A stretch of 64,000 bases of DNA, from NCBI GenBank assembly GCA_009700025.1, contig WLMW01000001.1:18915-82914 (forward strand). Reading direction: 5' to 3'. The notes below the pieces were generated by a model. The model saw only the letters and a program-made list of their open reading frames with translations, had not been told where the DNA came from and made no database searches. Positions 28,312 to 39,796 of this stretch are shown in pieces; within the stretch, counting starts at the first letter, position 1, and each line of letters opens with the position of its first letter. The translations under genes and the position numbers were made by a program. The DNA comes from Actinomycetota bacterium. GTDB taxonomy: Bacteria; Actinomycetota; Actinomycetes; Nanopelagicales; Nanopelagicaceae.

Positions 28312-29591
28312 TGACGAAATTAGCGCCAGTACTTTCTGCACATTGGGATGAGAAAGACTCTTTCACGATTGAGGCTTATACGCGCCATGGAGGGTATAAA
28401 GCTTCACAAAAAGCTTTAGCGATGGATCCAGATGCTGTAATTCAATTAGTTAAAAACTCGGGTTTACGCGGACGTGGTGGAGCAGGTTTCCCAACTGGAA
28501 TGAAGTGGGGCTTTATTCCACAAGGTGATAATAAAGATCACTACTTAGTTGTAAACGCCGATGAATCTGAACCAGGTACATGTAAAGACACACCTTTGCT
28601 CATGGCAAATCCTCATGTGTTAATTGAAGGATGCATCATCGCTTGTCACGCGATTCGTGCTAAACATGCATTTATTTATATTCGCGGTGAAGTCACGCAT
28701 GTCGTCCGTCGCGTCAATCAAGCAATTGAAGATGCTTACAGAGCAGGTCATCTTGGAAATGGAATAGATTTAGTTCTTCACGTTGGAGCCGGTGCTTACA
28801 TCTGCGGTGAAGAGACTGCACTTTTGGATTCACTTGAAGGTTTCCGTGGTCAACCACGATTGCGTCCGCCATTCCCGGCGATTGCAGGTTTGTATGCACG
28901 CCCAACCGTTGTTAATAACGTCGAATCAATCTCTGCAGTCCCTGCGATAGTTGCCAATGGTGCGGAGTGGTATCAATCAATGGGTACAGAAAAAAGCAAG
29001 GGAACAACGCTGTATTCACTTTCGGGCCATGTAAATAATCCAGGCCAGTTTGAAGCCCCATTAGGTATAACACTTCGCGAAATCCTTGAGCTTTCTGGCG
29101 GAATTCGCAATGGTCATACCTTGAAGTTTTGGACACCTGGTGGCTCATCAACGCCAATATTCACACAAGAGCACCTCGATACTCCATTGGATTATGAAGG
29201 AGTGGCTGCAGCAGGTTCGATGTTAGGTACAAAAGCTTTGCAGATATTTGATGAAACAACATGCGTTGTGCGTGCCGTTCTGCGATGGACTGAGTTTTAT
29301 AAGCACGAGTCTTGCGGCAAGTGCACTCCTTGTCGTGAAGGCACTTGGTGGTTAGTACAGATTCTGCGCGACTTAGAAGCTGGAAAAGGAACTGAAGCAG
29401 ATCTTGCAAAGCTACTTGATCTTTGCGACAACATCATGGGCCGTTCTTTCTGCGCACTAGGTGATGGTGCAACAAGTCCAATTACTTCATCGATTAAGTA
29501 TTTCCGTGACGAATATATTGCACACATAACTCATGGTGGTTGCCCATTTGATCCAGTCGCGTCAACTTTATTTGTTGGAGCGGGAGCTTAA
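28311..29591 (+). CDS. nuoF: NADH-quinone oxidoreductase subunit F
   Basis: This 426-residue flavoprotein binds NADH, FMN and the N3 [4Fe-4S] cluster. The NADH/FMN glycine-rich loop is GLRGRGGAGFPTGMKWG, a further FMN segment is NADESEPGTCKD, and the cluster ligands are in ESCGKCTPCREG with a later Cys in FCALGDGA. The length is normal. Its stop abuts the nuoG start. Confidence 0.97.
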   Translation: MTKLAPVLSAHWDEKDSFTIEAYTRHGGYKASQKALAMDPDAVIQLVKNSGLRGRGGAGFPTGMKWGFIPQGDNKDHYLVVNADESEPGTCKDTPLLMANPHVLIEGCIIACHAIRAKHAFIYIRGEVTHVVRRVNQAIEDAYRAGHLGNGIDLVLHVGAGAYICGEETALLDSLEGFRGQPRLRPPFPAIAGLYARPTVVNNVESISAVPAIVANGAEWYQSMGTEKSKGTTLYSLSGHVNNPGQFEAPLGITLREILELSGGIRNGHTLKFWTPGGSSTPIFTQEHLDTPLDYEGVAAAGSMLGTKALQIFDETTCVVRAVLRWTEFYKHESCGKCTPCREGTWWLVQILRDLEAGKGTEADLAKLLDLCDNIMGRSFCALGDGATSPITSSIKYFRDEYIAHITHGGCPFDPVASTLFVGAGA

Positions 29592-31943
29592 ATGACTACT
29601 TCAGAAATCACCGACTTGATCACCGTTGTAATCGATGGTTTTGAAGTCAGCGTTCCAAAGGGAACATTAGTAATTCGTGCGGCTGAGCAGCTTGGAATTC
29701 AAATTCCACGTTTTTGTGATCATCCACTTCTTGATCCAGTGGGAGCTTGCCGTCAATGTTTAGTTGATATTGAAATTAATGGTCGCGCATTTCCAAAACC
29801 ACAAGCATCATGCACGATTCCTGTTGAGCCAGGAATGATTGTAAAAACTCAACTGACTTCTGTAGTCGCTGATAAGGCACAAAAAGGTGTGATGGAGCTT
29901 TTACTAATTAATCACCCATTAGATTGTCCCGTTTGCGATAAAGGTGGTGAGTGCCCGCTACAGAATCAAGCGATGAGTACTGGCCGCAGTGAAACGCGTT
30001 TTGAAGGCGTAAAGCGTACGTTTGAAAAACCAGTGAACATCTCTTCACAAGTTTTACTTGATCGCGAACGTTGCGTTTTATGTGCGCGCTGTACTCGTTT
30101 TTCCGATCAAATTGCCAGCGATCCTTTTATTACTCTGAATGAACGCGGTGCGCTTCAGCAAGTTGGCATTTATGAAAAAGCTCCATTTAAATCATATTTC
30201 TCAGGTAACGCCGTACAGATATGTCCGGTTGGCGCGCTAACTGGTGCTTCTTATCGTTTTCGTGCACGCCCATTCGATTTAGTATCAACACCGTCGGCAT
30301 GTGAACACTGTGCATCAGGCTGTGATATGCGCACCGATGTTCGTCGAGGAAAAACTCTTCGCCGTCTTGCCGGTGATGATGCATCGGTTAATGAAGAGTG
30401 GAACTGCGACAAAGGCAGATGGGCATTTAAATATGTCACTGCTGTTGATCGCCTGACTCATCCATTAATCCGCGATGCTTCTGGTGAGCTAGTTCAAGCC
30501 TCATGGCCAGAAGCTTTGGCTGCTGCAGCTAAAGGCTTACAAGAAAATACTTCTGCTGTTCTAGTTGGTGGTCGTGCAACACATGAAGACGCATATGGTT
30601 ATAGCAAGTTTGCAAGAATTGCACTTGGAACAAATGATATTGATTTCCGCTCACGTATCTCTTCCAATGAAGAGCGTGAATTTTTAGCTGCACATGTGGT
30701 TGGGTCATCAACAACATATCGCGATATCGACCGCGCCGATCACGTGCTTTTAGTGGGCTTTGAACCTGAGGAAGAATCACCGATTGTTTTCTTACGTCTG
30801 AATAAGCAGTTCCGTAAACGGGCTTTGAAAGTTTCTGCTATTGCCAGCAAATTATCTATCGGAGTTGAAAAACTAAAGGGTGATTTTATAAAAGTTGCAC
30901 CAGGTCAAGAAGCTTCGGCTATTGCTAAACAAGCTCTAACTTCTTTATCTGTAATCCTTGTAGGAGAGCGAGCATCAGAAAGCGCTGGTGCATTGAGCGC
31001 GGTTGCGGCTCTTGCAGATTCAACCGGTGCAAAAATTGCTTGGATTCCTCGACGTGCAGGTGAGCGCGGAGCATTAGAGGCTGGAGCAATAGGCAACCTC
31101 TTGCCAGGTGGGCGTCCAGTTCAAGATCCTGCAGCCAGAGTGGATATTGCGGCGCTCTGGGGTGTTTCGTCGCTTCCATCAGATAATGGCCGCAGCAGCG
31201 ATGAGATTTATGCCGGTATAAGTACAGGTGCCATTGGGGCGCTTCTAGTTGGTGGGGTTGATCCACTTGATGGAGTCAATAGCGCGGATGCATTAGCTGC
31301 ACTCGATAAAGCTTTTGTAGTTTCACTTGAGATTGCACCAAGTGAAGTAACTCTACGAGCAGACGTCGTTTTACCAGTCGCGGCAATTACCGAAAAGAGT
31401 GGGTCATTTTTGAATTGGGAAGGCCGCGCACGTTCATTTGATGCCGCAGTAAGTGATTCACTCAACCGTAGTGACCTTCGTATCCTTTCAATGATTGCCG
31501 ATGCTATGGGAGCCTCACTCAATCTGAGCACAGTCACTTCTGCAGCGAAAGAGATTTCAACATTAGGAAAATGGGATGGTGCGCGTGTATCAATGCAAGC
31601 TGTGCCTGCATCACAAAGCTCAAATCTTAATAGTGATCAATTCATTCTTAACTCATGGCGTCGCCTGTTAGATCTCGGAACTTTACAAAAAGGTGAAGAA
31701 AATCTTGCTGGCACTGCACGCCAAACAGTCGCCGTCATTTCTCCAAGCCGTGCACAGGCGTTAGGTATAACTGATGGTAATCTCTTAAAGATTTCCACCA
31801 CTCAAGGTTCAGTAACTTTGCCGGCGTTAGTAGAAGATATTCATGACGATGCAATTTGGGCGCCTCGAAATTCACTTGGCTCTCAGTTACTTGTAAACCT
31901 AGGCGCAGGACATGGCGCAGTAGTTACGGTGGTGAAGTTATGA
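29592..31943 (+). CDS. nuoG: NADH-quinone oxidoreductase subunit G
   Basis: This 783-residue iron-sulfur subunit starts with a ferredoxin domain ([20 protein letters not shown], [2Fe-2S]), then the His-Cys3 cluster region ([14 protein letters not shown]) and two 4Fe-4S sites ([20 protein letters not shown]). A molybdopterin-oxidoreductase-like domain follows, entered by [14 protein letters not shown], the extra N7-type cysteine set. No molybdenum cofactor is expected in this family. It ends in an ATGA overlap with nuoH. Confidence 0.96.
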   Translation: MTTSEITDLITVVIDGFEVSVPKGTLVIRAAEQLGIQIPRFCDHPLLDPVGACRQCLVDIEINGRAFPKPQASCTIPVEPGMIVKTQLTSVVADKAQKGVMELLLINHPLDCPVCDKGGECPLQNQAMSTGRSETRFEGVKRTFEKPVNISSQVLLDRERCVLCARCTRFSDQIASDPFITLNERGALQQVGIYEKAPFKSYFSGNAVQICPVGALTGASYRFRARPFDLVSTPSACEHCASGCDMRTDVRRGKTLRRLAGDDASVNEEWNCDKGRWAFKYVTAVDRLTHPLIRDASGELVQASWPEALAAAAKGLQENTSAVLVGGRATHEDAYGYSKFARIALGTNDIDFRSRISSNEEREFLAAHVVGSSTTYRDIDRADHVLLVGFEPEEESPIVFLRLNKQFRKRALKVSAIASKLSIGVEKLKGDFIKVAPGQEASAIAKQALTSLSVILVGERASESAGALSAVAALADSTGAKIAWIPRRAGERGALEAGAIGNLLPGGRPVQDPAARVDIAALWGVSSLPSDNGRSSDEIYAGISTGAIGALLVGGVDPLDGVNSADALAALDKAFVVSLEIAPSEVTLRADVVLPVAAITEKSGSFLNWEGRARSFDAAVSDSLNRSDLRILSMIADAMGASLNLSTVTSAAKEISTLGKWDGARVSMQAVPASQSSNLNSDQFILNSWRRLLDLGTLQKGEENLAGTARQTVAVISPSRAQALGITDGNLLKISTTQGSVTLPALVEDIHDDAIWAPRNSLGSQLLVNLGAGHGAVVTVVKL

Positions 31944-33187
31944 AAACTGCAGAACTAATAGGTAACGATCCAGGTTGGTTAATCACCGTCAAAGCATTAC
32001 TTGTCTTTATTTTCTGTGTTGTTTTAACGCTTCTTTCTGTTTGGGGAGAACGGCGTTTAGTTGGTCGTATGCAGCAACGACCAGGACCTAACCGTGTTGG
32101 TCCATTTGGTTTGATTCAAGCACTTGCCGACGGCGTGAAACTCGCACTCAAGGAAGACATCATTCCGGCAGCTGCCGATAAAGTAGTTTTCATTCTTGCA
32201 CCGATTATCAGCGCTACTACTTGCTTTATGTCATTTGCCGTCATACCAATTACCGGGCCAGTTAATCTCTTTGGCCGGCAAACTGCAATGCAATTAACTG
32301 ATCTGCCAATTGGAGTTCTCTACGTTTTAGCGATTGCATCCGTTGGAGTGTATGGAATTATTTTGGCCGGCTGGTCATCAGGTTCAACATATCCACTTCT
32401 TGGTGGTCTTCGCTCAAGCGCACAGGTCATTTCATATGAAATCGCAATGGGTCTTTCATTGGTTGCCGTATTTATTTATGCAGGCTCGATGTCAACTTCA
32501 GATATTGTGGCAGCACAATCAAACACTTGGTATGCCGTTGTTTTGTTCCCATCCTTTGTTATTTATGCTATTTCAATGGTCGGTGAAACCAACCGTGCAC
32601 CATTTGATTTAGCTGAAGCTGAAGGCGAACTCGTTGGCGGTTTCCACACAGAATATTCATCACTTAAATTCGCACTCTTTTTCTTGGCTGAGTACGTCAA
32701 CATCATTGCAGTATCAGCTCTTGCCACAACGTTATTTCTTGGTGGGTACCACGCTCCGCCGTTCCTAGGATTTACCGAAAACTGGCTTGGTGGATGGTTC
32801 ACTGCGATCTGGTTCTTCTCAAAAGTCTTGGTCTTTTTCTTTGTATTCGTTTGGCTACGTGGAACTTTGCCGCGTTTGCGTTACGACCAATTCATGCAGT
32901 TCGGTTGGAAAATTTTGATTCCAGTCTCGATTGTTTGGATTTTGGTAGTTGCGACTCTGCGCCTATTGTCTTTGCAAAGTGCACCACGTATTTACGTTGT
33001 TGGGTTTGCAAGCGTAGTTGTGCTACTGGTTATGTTAGTAAATATCGGATTTGATAATGCTAAAAATAAGAAGATTAAAGCAATTGTTGATGATTCTTCT
33101 GCTCCAAGTTTTGCCGTTCCGGAACTTCCAATGAACATCTCTTCTATCAATGTCTCTGCACCAAAGAAGGGCTCTGACCGTGGCTGA
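31940..33187 (+). CDS. nuoH: NADH-quinone oxidoreductase subunit H
   Basis: This 415-residue membrane subunit joins the peripheral arm to the membrane arm and lines the quinone channel. I use ATG 31940, overlapping the nuoG stop. The conserved loops [35 protein letters not shown] and [15 protein letters not shown] are all present between about eight helices. The roughly 60-residue hydrophilic C-terminal tail ([11 protein letters not shown] onward) is longer than in E. coli. The nuoI start lies inside its last codons. Confidence 0.96.
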   Translation: MKTAELIGNDPGWLITVKALLVFIFCVVLTLLSVWGERRLVGRMQQRPGPNRVGPFGLIQALADGVKLALKEDIIPAAADKVVFILAPIISATTCFMSFAVIPITGPVNLFGRQTAMQLTDLPIGVLYVLAIASVGVYGIILAGWSSGSTYPLLGGLRSSAQVISYEIAMGLSLVAVFIYAGSMSTSDIVAAQSNTWYAVVLFPSFVIYAISMVGETNRAPFDLAEAEGELVGGFHTEYSSLKFALFFLAEYVNIIAVSALATTLFLGGYHAPPFLGFTENWLGGWFTAIWFFSKVLVFFFVFVWLRGTLPRLRYDQFMQFGWKILIPVSIVWILVVATLRLLSLQSAPRIYVVGFASVVVLLVMLVNIGFDNAKNKKIKAIVDDSSAPSFAVPELPMNISSINVSAPKKGSDRG

Positions 33188-33791
33188 AATCGAAGCATTC
33201 AAAAATAACGATCGTGATCTTAAGAAAGTTGAGTTCACACAAGTCGATCAACCCGGGTCGGTCGGGTTCCTTGGTCACGCTAAAGGCTTTTGGGTGACTT
33301 TTTCAACCATCTTTAAGAAGCCTGAAACTGTTGAATACCCTGAAGTTAAAGCTCCTACACAAGAGCGTTTTCACGGCCGCCATCAGCTCAATCGCCACCC
33401 AGATGGGTTAGAAAAGTGCATTGGTTGTGAACTGTGTGCATGGGCATGTCCAGCTGATGCCATTTATGTTGAAGGTGCAGATAACACCGAAGAAAATCGC
33501 ATGTCGCCCGGGGAGCGCTACGGCAAGGTTTACCAAATAAATTATCTCCGCTGTGTTTTCTGCGGTCTATGTATTGAAGCATGTCCAACTCGCGCATTAA
33601 CAATGACAAATGAGTATGAACTCGCAGATGATTCACGAGAAAAACTTATCTTTGAAAAAGATGATTTACTTGGCCCACTGCGAGCTGGAATGTTGATGCC
33701 TCCCCATCCGATGTATCCAGATATGAATGACACTAATTATTACAAGGGCGAAGTAACACAAGCACACCCCTCGCAGGATGTGAATAAATGA
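33180..33791 (+). CDS. nuoI: NADH-quinone oxidoreductase subunit I
   Basis: This 203-residue ferredoxin-like subunit binds clusters N6a and N6b. I use the GTG at 33180 ([10 protein letters not shown]), which overlaps the nuoH stop; the track start is further inside nuoH. The two 4Fe-4S motifs are [16 protein letters not shown] and [16 protein letters not shown]. An N-terminal amphipathic segment ([17 protein letters not shown]) probably anchors it to the membrane arm. It overlaps nuoJ by 4 bp. Confidence 0.95.
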   Translation: MAEIEAFKNNDRDLKKVEFTQVDQPGSVGFLGHAKGFWVTFSTIFKKPETVEYPEVKAPTQERFHGRHQLNRHPDGLEKCIGCELCAWACPADAIYVEGADNTEENRMSPGERYGKVYQINYLRCVFCGLCIEACPTRALTMTNEYELADDSREKLIFEKDDLLGPLRAGMLMPPHPMYPDMNDTNYYKGEVTQAHPSQDVNK

Positions 33792-34579
33792 ATGATTTAG
33801 CCTTACAAGTTGGTCAGACTGCCGCGCCTGAAGCAACTCTTTTCTGGATTCTCGCACCATTAACTCTGATTGCGGCTTTAGGAATGCTGTTAGTTAAGAA
33901 GGCAGTTCACTCTGCAATCTTGATGGCTTTCGTAATGGTTGCTTTGGCAATTTTTTATATTGCAGAAGGAGCTCCATTTCTTGGAATAGTTCAGATTGTT
34001 GTTTATACAGGCGCAGTTATGATGCTCTTCCTCTTCATACTTATGCTGGTTGGTGTTGATTCTTCGGATTCCCTTACTGAAACAATTCGTGGTTTGCGCC
34101 CCATCGCAATTACGGCAGCAGTAGGTTTTGGCGGACTCATGATTTCTCTGTTGAGTCGTGCAACTCTTGGTCGTACCGCAGTCGGGGTAGAAGGCGTGAA
34201 CGCCGATGGAAACGTGCAAGGTATTGCACGTCTGCTTTTCTCAACATTTGTTTGGCCATTTGAAGTTGTCTCCGCACTTCTTATTACTGCGGCATTAGGT
34301 GCAATGGTTTTAGCGCATCATCAGCGAGTACAAGAGCGGCCAACACAACGCCAACTTTCGATTGCTAGGTTTCGCGGAGAGTCCCTGGCAACCACTGCAG
34401 GTCTTCCGGCACCCGGCGTTTTTGCCCGACACAACGCTGTGGATGTACCTGCACTATTGCCCGATGGGACCGCAGCTGCAGCATCAGTAAATGCCAGCCT
34501 TAAAGCGCGTGGAGATGTTTTAGAGTCATCCAGTTTTGAACTTGGGACGATCGATACCAGCGTCGAGGAGGAGAAGTAA
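33788..34579 (+). CDS. nuoJ: NADH-quinone oxidoreductase subunit J
   Basis: This 263-residue membrane subunit has five hydrophobic helices. The third contains the conserved [17 protein letters not shown] segment with the pi-bulge tyrosine region important for coupling. The C-terminal hydrophilic extension of about 70 residues ([16 protein letters not shown] onward) is larger than in E. coli. NuoK starts directly at its stop. Confidence 0.95.
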   Translation: MNDLALQVGQTAAPEATLFWILAPLTLIAALGMLLVKKAVHSAILMAFVMVALAIFYIAEGAPFLGIVQIVVYTGAVMMLFLFILMLVGVDSSDSLTETIRGLRPIAITAAVGFGGLMISLLSRATLGRTAVGVEGVNADGNVQGIARLLFSTFVWPFEVVSALLITAALGAMVLAHHQRVQERPTQRQLSIARFRGESLATTAGLPAPGVFARHNAVDVPALLPDGTAAAASVNASLKARGDVLESSSFELGTIDTSVEEEK

Positions 34580-34879
34580 ATGGATGCCGCCAATTACCTC
34601 TATCTCTCAGCGCTACTTTTCACTATCGGTGCAGTCGGCGTCGTTGTGAGGCGCAATGCGATAGTAGTTTTCATGTGTATTGAACTCATGCTTAACGCAG
34701 CGAATCTTTCATTTGTAACTTTTTCTCGCATTAATGGTGATCTCAATGGACAAGTGATTGCATTCTTCACCATGGTAGTAGCCGCGTGTGAAGTTGTAGT
34801 GGGATTAGCAATCATTGTGACAATTTATCGCTCACGTCGATCAGCATCTGTTGATGATGCTAGTTTATTGAAACGATAA
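34580..34879 (+). CDS. nuoK: NADH-quinone oxidoreductase subunit K
   Basis: This 99-residue, three-helix membrane subunit is of the MrpC-like family. The buried glutamates used in proton translocation are in [13 protein letters not shown] (helix 2) and [13 protein letters not shown] (helix 3). The length is normal and a well-placed GGAGGAG precedes the ATG. Confidence 0.96.
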   Translation: MDAANYLYLSALLFTIGAVGVVVRRNAIVVFMCIELMLNAANLSFVTFSRINGDLNGQVIAFFTMVVAACEVVVGLAIIVTIYRSRRSASVDDASLLKR

Positions 34880-34881
34880 CT

Positions 34882-36771
34882 GTGATGATTTCAAACAGCC
34901 TCGTTTATTTGATTGCCTTGCCGCTAGCCGGTGCGGCAATACTTCTACTTGCTGGACGACGCAGCGATAAGTGGGGACACCTGCTTGCAACTGCACTATC
35001 AGCATCCTCATTCTTTGTTGGTCTTTACCAACTTTCCTTGATGCTTGGCCGTTCAAATGAGCAGCGTCCAATTTCACAAAAACTATTTGAGTGGATTTCA
35101 GTCGGATCTTTTAAAATTGATGCTGGGTTAATGCTTGATCAACTTTCCATTTGCTTTGTACTACTAATCACCGGAGTTGGAACGCTCATTCATGTTTATT
35201 CAATTTCATATATGTCGCATGACCCTGATCGCCGACGTTTCTTCGCTTTCTTAAATCTTTTTATTGCCGCAATGTTGTTGCTTGTTTTGGGCGATAGTTA
35301 CCTCAACCTTTATGTTGGGTGGGAAGGTGTAGGTCTAGCTTCCTATCTATTGATTGGTTTTTGGAATCAAAAGCCTGCATATGCAACAGCTTCTAAGAAA
35401 GCTTTTGTCATGAACCGCGTTGGTGACATGGGGCTCTCTTTTGCCATCATGATCGCTTTTGCAACGATGGGAACAGTTTCCTTCACTGGTGTTAAAGCTG
35501 CGGTAGAGCACACATCAACTGCGGCTCTTACAGGTATCGGAATAATGTTGTTGGTTGCTGCTACTGGAAAATCTGCCCAATTCCCGTTGCAGGCATGGCT
35601 GGGAGATGCGATGGCTGGACCAACACCAGTATCAGCGCTCATCCACGCGGCGACGATGGTGACAGCAGGTGTTTACTTAATTACTCGCTCTAACTTCATC
35701 TTTGATGCAGCCCCAACTGCACAGTTATTGGTTGTTATTGTTGGAGCCGTTACTTTGATGTTTGGTGCCCTTATTGGTACCGCTAAAGATGATATTAAAA
35801 AGGCACTTGCTGCATCGACCATGTCTCAGATTGGCTACATGATTTTAGGTGCCGGCCTGGGCCCAGTTGGTTATGCATTCGCAATCATGCACTTGCTCAC
35901 ACATGGATTCTTCAAAGCTGGAATGTTCCTTGGTGCTGGCTCAGTCATGCACGGAATGAATGATGAAGTCAACATGCGCAAATATGGAGCACTTCGAAAG
36001 TTTATGCCAATAACTTTTGCAACATTTGGTCTTGGTTATCTAGCAATTCTGGGAGTTCCCCCATTTGCTGGTTTTTATTCAAAAGATATGATTATTGAAA
36101 CTGCATTTAATTCTGGTGGCATAAAAGGAATAATTCTTGGAAGCGTCACTTTGTTAGGTGCGAGTATTACTGCGTTTTATATGACACGTGTAATGATTCT
36201 TACTTTCACTGGAAAATCACGCTGGGATGATCAGGCGCATCCACACGAATCTCCGTGGTTGATGTGGTTACCAATGGCAATTTTGGCTATTGGCTCAGTT
36301 ACTTCTGGTTATTTACTAAGCCATGGCAATGCTTTAGTTAATTGGCTGTCACCACTCTTTGAAAACCATGGTGAGCACGAAGAACTTCTTTCACCAATTG
36401 TTGTTTCGGGGCTCGCTCTAACGATGGTGGCAATTGGAGTTGCGATTGCCTTCCTGAAGTATTCACGGAATCAAGTCTCTGATGTTGCCCCAGAGAATGT
36501 TTCGATTTTTACACGTATAGCTCGCCAAGACTTGTTGCAAGATCGATTCAATGAATCGGTATTCATGCGCCCGGGCCAAGTTCTAACCAAGATCTTGGTG
36601 AGAACCGATGACTCAGTTATTGATGGTGCAGTCCGCACGGTAGGTCGGGCAGCCATGGGATCAGGTGCATCTCTGCGTGGGGTTCAGAGTGGTTTTGTAC
36701 GTAGCTATGCAGCATTAATTTTGGTTGGTGCTGTTGCACTTATCGCAGCGATTTGGGTGGTGACTCAATAA
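34882..36771 (+). CDS. nuoL: NADH-quinone oxidoreductase subunit L
   Basis: This 629-residue antiporter-like proton-pumping subunit lies at the far end of the membrane arm and carries the long lateral helix. Conserved segments are [19 protein letters not shown] (catalytic Glu), [21 protein letters not shown] and [15 protein letters not shown]. The start may be the GTG at 34882 or the ATG at 34885. The stop overlaps the nuoM start by one base (TAATG). Confidence 0.96.
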   Translation: MMISNSLVYLIALPLAGAAILLLAGRRSDKWGHLLATALSASSFFVGLYQLSLMLGRSNEQRPISQKLFEWISVGSFKIDAGLMLDQLSICFVLLITGVGTLIHVYSISYMSHDPDRRRFFAFLNLFIAAMLLLVLGDSYLNLYVGWEGVGLASYLLIGFWNQKPAYATASKKAFVMNRVGDMGLSFAIMIAFATMGTVSFTGVKAAVEHTSTAALTGIGIMLLVAATGKSAQFPLQAWLGDAMAGPTPVSALIHAATMVTAGVYLITRSNFIFDAAPTAQLLVVIVGAVTLMFGALIGTAKDDIKKALAASTMSQIGYMILGAGLGPVGYAFAIMHLLTHGFFKAGMFLGAGSVMHGMNDEVNMRKYGALRKFMPITFATFGLGYLAILGVPPFAGFYSKDMIIETAFNSGGIKGIILGSVTLLGASITAFYMTRVMILTFTGKSRWDDQAHPHESPWLMWLPMAILAIGSVTSGYLLSHGNALVNWLSPLFENHGEHEELLSPIVVSGLALTMVAIGVAIAFLKYSRNQVSDVAPENVSIFTRIARQDLLQDRFNESVFMRPGQVLTKILVRTDDSVIDGAVRTVGRAAMGSGASLRGVQSGFVRSYAALILVGAVALIAAIWVVTQ

Positions 36772-38279
36772 TGATCTGGTTAACACTCCTAATGGCCTTG
36801 CCTTTGGCAGGCTCGGTGGCAGTTGCTCTAGTTCCAAAAGCAAACGAGAAGTTGATTAAGCAAACTGCATTTATAACAACCCTTATTGTCATGGGAACCA
36901 CGATTGCCATGGCCGTTAATTTTCAGCGCGATAATGTTGAACTTCAATTTATAGAAAAGTATTCCTGGATTCCATCCTTTGGAATCAATTATGCACTCGG
37001 AATTGATGGTCTTGCCCTAGTTCTAATTTTAATGTCAACGATTCTGGCACCAGTAGTTGTCCTTGCCGGCTGGAATGAATCCCATGGTGGACGTTGGAGC
37101 ATAAAGAGTTTCTATATTCTTATTCTCGTTCTAGAAACAATGATGATTGGAGTTTTTGCTGCAACTGATGTTTTCCTTTTCTATGTAATCTTTGAAGCAA
37201 TGCTCATTCCAGTGTATTTCCTTATCGGAGGCTATGGTTCAGGAGAACGCGCAGCTGCTGCAGTTAAGTTTTTGATTTATAGTCTCTTCGGTGGGCTTTT
37301 AATGTTGGCCTCAATTATTGCTCTGTATGTAATGTCAGGCGCACAAGGCGGCCACACGTTCGATTTAAAGGCACTTTCACAACTTGAAATGAGTTCAACG
37401 ACTCAGAATCTTCTCTTTTTAGGTTTCTTTATTGCTTTTGCAATTAAAGCTCCACTATGGCCGCTCCATACATGGTTACCTGATGCGGCGGATTCAGCGA
37501 CACCTGGTACTTCAGTTCTCTTGCTTGGCGTGCTGGATAAAGTTGGCACTTTTGGAATGATTCGATACTGCTTAACGCTTTTTCCAGAAGCCAGCAGAAC
37601 ATTCACGCCATTGATTTTAGTTTTAGCAGTAATTTCGATTGTTTATGGTGCAATTCTTGCCATCGGGCAACGAGATCTAAAGCGCCTCATCGCATTTACC
37701 TCGATATCTCACTTCGGATTTATCACCATGGGAATCTTTGCTATGACCTCACAAGGCTATAGCGGGGCAGCGTTATATATGTTTAATCATGGTTTTTCTA
37801 CTGCCGCGCTCTTCTTAGTTGGAGGCTGGATGATCTCTCGTAGAGGATCTTCAACAATTGCAGATTTCGGTGGTTTGCAGCGCATCACCCCAGTTATGGC
37901 CTGGATGTTTTTCATAGCTGGCATGTCCTCACTTGCACTCCCTGGACTCTCTAGTTTTGTTAGCGAGTTTTTAGTTCTAGTGGGAACTTTCACCCGTTAT
38001 CCAGTTCATGCGGTGATAGCCACATTTGGAATAGTTTTAGCTGCTTTGTACATTTTAATTCCAGTACAGAAAGCGCTCCATGGACCGACTACTCCGGGCA
38101 ATGAAAACTTAAGCGATTTAAATCTTCGTGAAAAAATTGCTATTGCTCCTATAATTGCGATAATTATTGCTTTGGGCTTCTATCCATCACCACTGCTCAA
38201 TGTAATCAACCCAGCAGCAACACATGTCATTGCTCAACTGGGCTTTAGTGACCCTGTTCCAACTAGTGGGGAAAAATAA
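36771..38279 (+). CDS. nuoM: NADH-quinone oxidoreductase subunit M
   Basis: This 502-residue antiporter-like proton-pumping subunit is read from ATG 36771, which overlaps the nuoL stop, not from the longer track start. It shows GIDGLALVLILMS near the N-terminus, FYVIFEAMLIPVYFLIG with the functional Glu, LWPLHTWLPDAADSATPGTSVLL and LKRLIAFTSISHFGFI. The nuoN start overlaps its stop by one base. Confidence 0.96.
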   Translation: MIWLTLLMALPLAGSVAVALVPKANEKLIKQTAFITTLIVMGTTIAMAVNFQRDNVELQFIEKYSWIPSFGINYALGIDGLALVLILMSTILAPVVVLAGWNESHGGRWSIKSFYILILVLETMMIGVFAATDVFLFYVIFEAMLIPVYFLIGGYGSGERAAAAVKFLIYSLFGGLLMLASIIALYVMSGAQGGHTFDLKALSQLEMSSTTQNLLFLGFFIAFAIKAPLWPLHTWLPDAADSATPGTSVLLLGVLDKVGTFGMIRYCLTLFPEASRTFTPLILVLAVISIVYGAILAIGQRDLKRLIAFTSISHFGFITMGIFAMTSQGYSGAALYMFNHGFSTAALFLVGGWMISRRGSSTIADFGGLQRITPVMAWMFFIAGMSSLALPGLSSFVSEFLVLVGTFTRYPVHAVIATFGIVLAALYILIPVQKALHGPTTPGNENLSDLNLREKIAIAPIIAIIIALGFYPSPLLNVINPAATHVIAQLGFSDPVPTSGEK

Positions 38280-39796
38280 TGGTATTTACAGCGCCGGTTC
38301 TGAACTACACACTTTTATCACCAATACTAATACTCCTTGGTGGCGCATTAATTGGTGTGCTTGTAGAGGCTTTTGTTTCTAAAGGACTTCGTGCGATAAC
38401 CCAGTTGAGCGTTACTCTTGGAACCTTAATCTTGTCTCTCGTGCAAGTGTGGAAGATACGCAATGAACAATCACTCACTGCCGCTGCAGGTTCGGTTGTT
38501 ATTGACGGTCCAGCTGTATTATTGCAAGCATCAATTCTGATCATTGCAATTATTTCAGTATTTGTTATTGCTGACACTGATCACTTCACCGCTTTAGCTG
38601 CATCCCTGCCAGGTTCAGATGAAGAACGTCATGCAGTTCAAAGTGGTAATCAAGTAACTGAGGTTTATCCACTCACTCTCTTTGCAATCTCAGGAATGAT
38701 GCTCTTCCCGATTTCAAGTGACCTCATCACCCTGTTTGTTGCTCTTGAAATGCTTTCATTACCGCTTTATCTCATGGCGGGATTATCCCGGCGTCGCAGA
38801 TTGGCATCACAAGAAGCCGCTCTTAAGTACTTCTTGCTCGGCGCTTTTTCATCAGCATTTTTCCTCTTTGGAATGGCTTATTTATATGGTTATTCAGCGT
38901 CAGTTACTTTCGCCGGAATCCGTGAATCAGTTGTAGGCGGTAGTGGAAATGACGTATTGCTTTTGATTGGAATGGCCTTTGTTTCAATTGGCCTGCTCTT
39001 TAAAGTCGGTGCAGTTCCATTCCATGCTTGGTCACCTGATGTTTATCAAGGTGCGCCAACTCCAATAACAGGTTTCATGGCAGCAGCGACCAAGGTCGCT
39101 GCGTTCGGTGCAATGCTTCGTATTTACTATACGGTTTTTGCAAATGCACAGTGGTCATGGACCCCTTTGTTATCTGCAATTGCAATCATAACTATGCTCT
39201 TTGGTTCACTCGTGGCAATTGCTCAGCGCGATGTTAAGCGCATGTTGGCTTATTCATCAATTGCACATGCAGGTTTCTTGCTGGCAGGTGTTATTGCTTT
39301 GAATAAAGCTGGACTAGATGCATCAATCTTCTACTTATTTGCATACGGTGTTGCAACAGTTGGAGCATTTGCAATAGTTACTTTAGTTCGCGATGCGGGG
39401 GGAGAGGTCACAGATCTAAATCGCTGGAAAGGTCTTGGCAAGCGCTCACCTTGGATTGCAACAACTTTTGCGGGCTTCTTGTTAGCTTTTGCTGGAATTC
39501 CACTAACAAGTGGTTTCATCGGAAAGTTTTCAATCTTTTCCGCAGCGTATGAAAGTGGAGCTAAAAGTGTTGTAATCGCGGGTGTGCTTTCAAGTGCGAT
39601 TGCAGCATTTTTCTATATTCGTGTGATTGTTTTAATGTTCTTTACAGATTCAGTGCAAGATGGCACCAGCGTTGAGATTCCATCGGCACTGACACGCATT
39701 ACGATAATCTTTTCAACGGTTGTCACTTTCGCACTTGGTATCTATCCAGCTCCGCTACTTAGCTTCATTACAAATCTCGCGACGTTTATTCGCTAA
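38279..39796 (+). CDS. nuoN: NADH-quinone oxidoreductase subunit N
   Basis: This 505-residue antiporter-like subunit is the last of the Complex I genes. The conserved parts are LFVALEMLSLPLYLMAGL, the helix pair around VGAVPFHAWSPDVYQGAPTPITGFMA, and DVKRMLAYSSIAHAGFLL. It overlaps the next gene by one base, so the polyprenyl synthase is most likely in the same transcript. Confidence 0.96.
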   Translation: MVFTAPVLNYTLLSPILILLGGALIGVLVEAFVSKGLRAITQLSVTLGTLILSLVQVWKIRNEQSLTAAAGSVVIDGPAVLLQASILIIAIISVFVIADTDHFTALAASLPGSDEERHAVQSGNQVTEVYPLTLFAISGMMLFPISSDLITLFVALEMLSLPLYLMAGLSRRRRLASQEAALKYFLLGAFSSAFFLFGMAYLYGYSASVTFAGIRESVVGGSGNDVLLLIGMAFVSIGLLFKVGAVPFHAWSPDVYQGAPTPITGFMAAATKVAAFGAMLRIYYTVFANAQWSWTPLLSAIAIITMLFGSLVAIAQRDVKRMLAYSSIAHAGFLLAGVIALNKAGLDASIFYLFAYGVATVGAFAIVTLVRDAGGEVTDLNRWKGLGKRSPWIATTFAGFLLAFAGIPLTSGFIGKFSIFSAAYESGAKSVVIAGVLSSAIAAFFYIRVIVLMFFTDSVQDGTSVEIPSALTRITIIFSTVVTFALGIYPAPLLSFITNLATFIR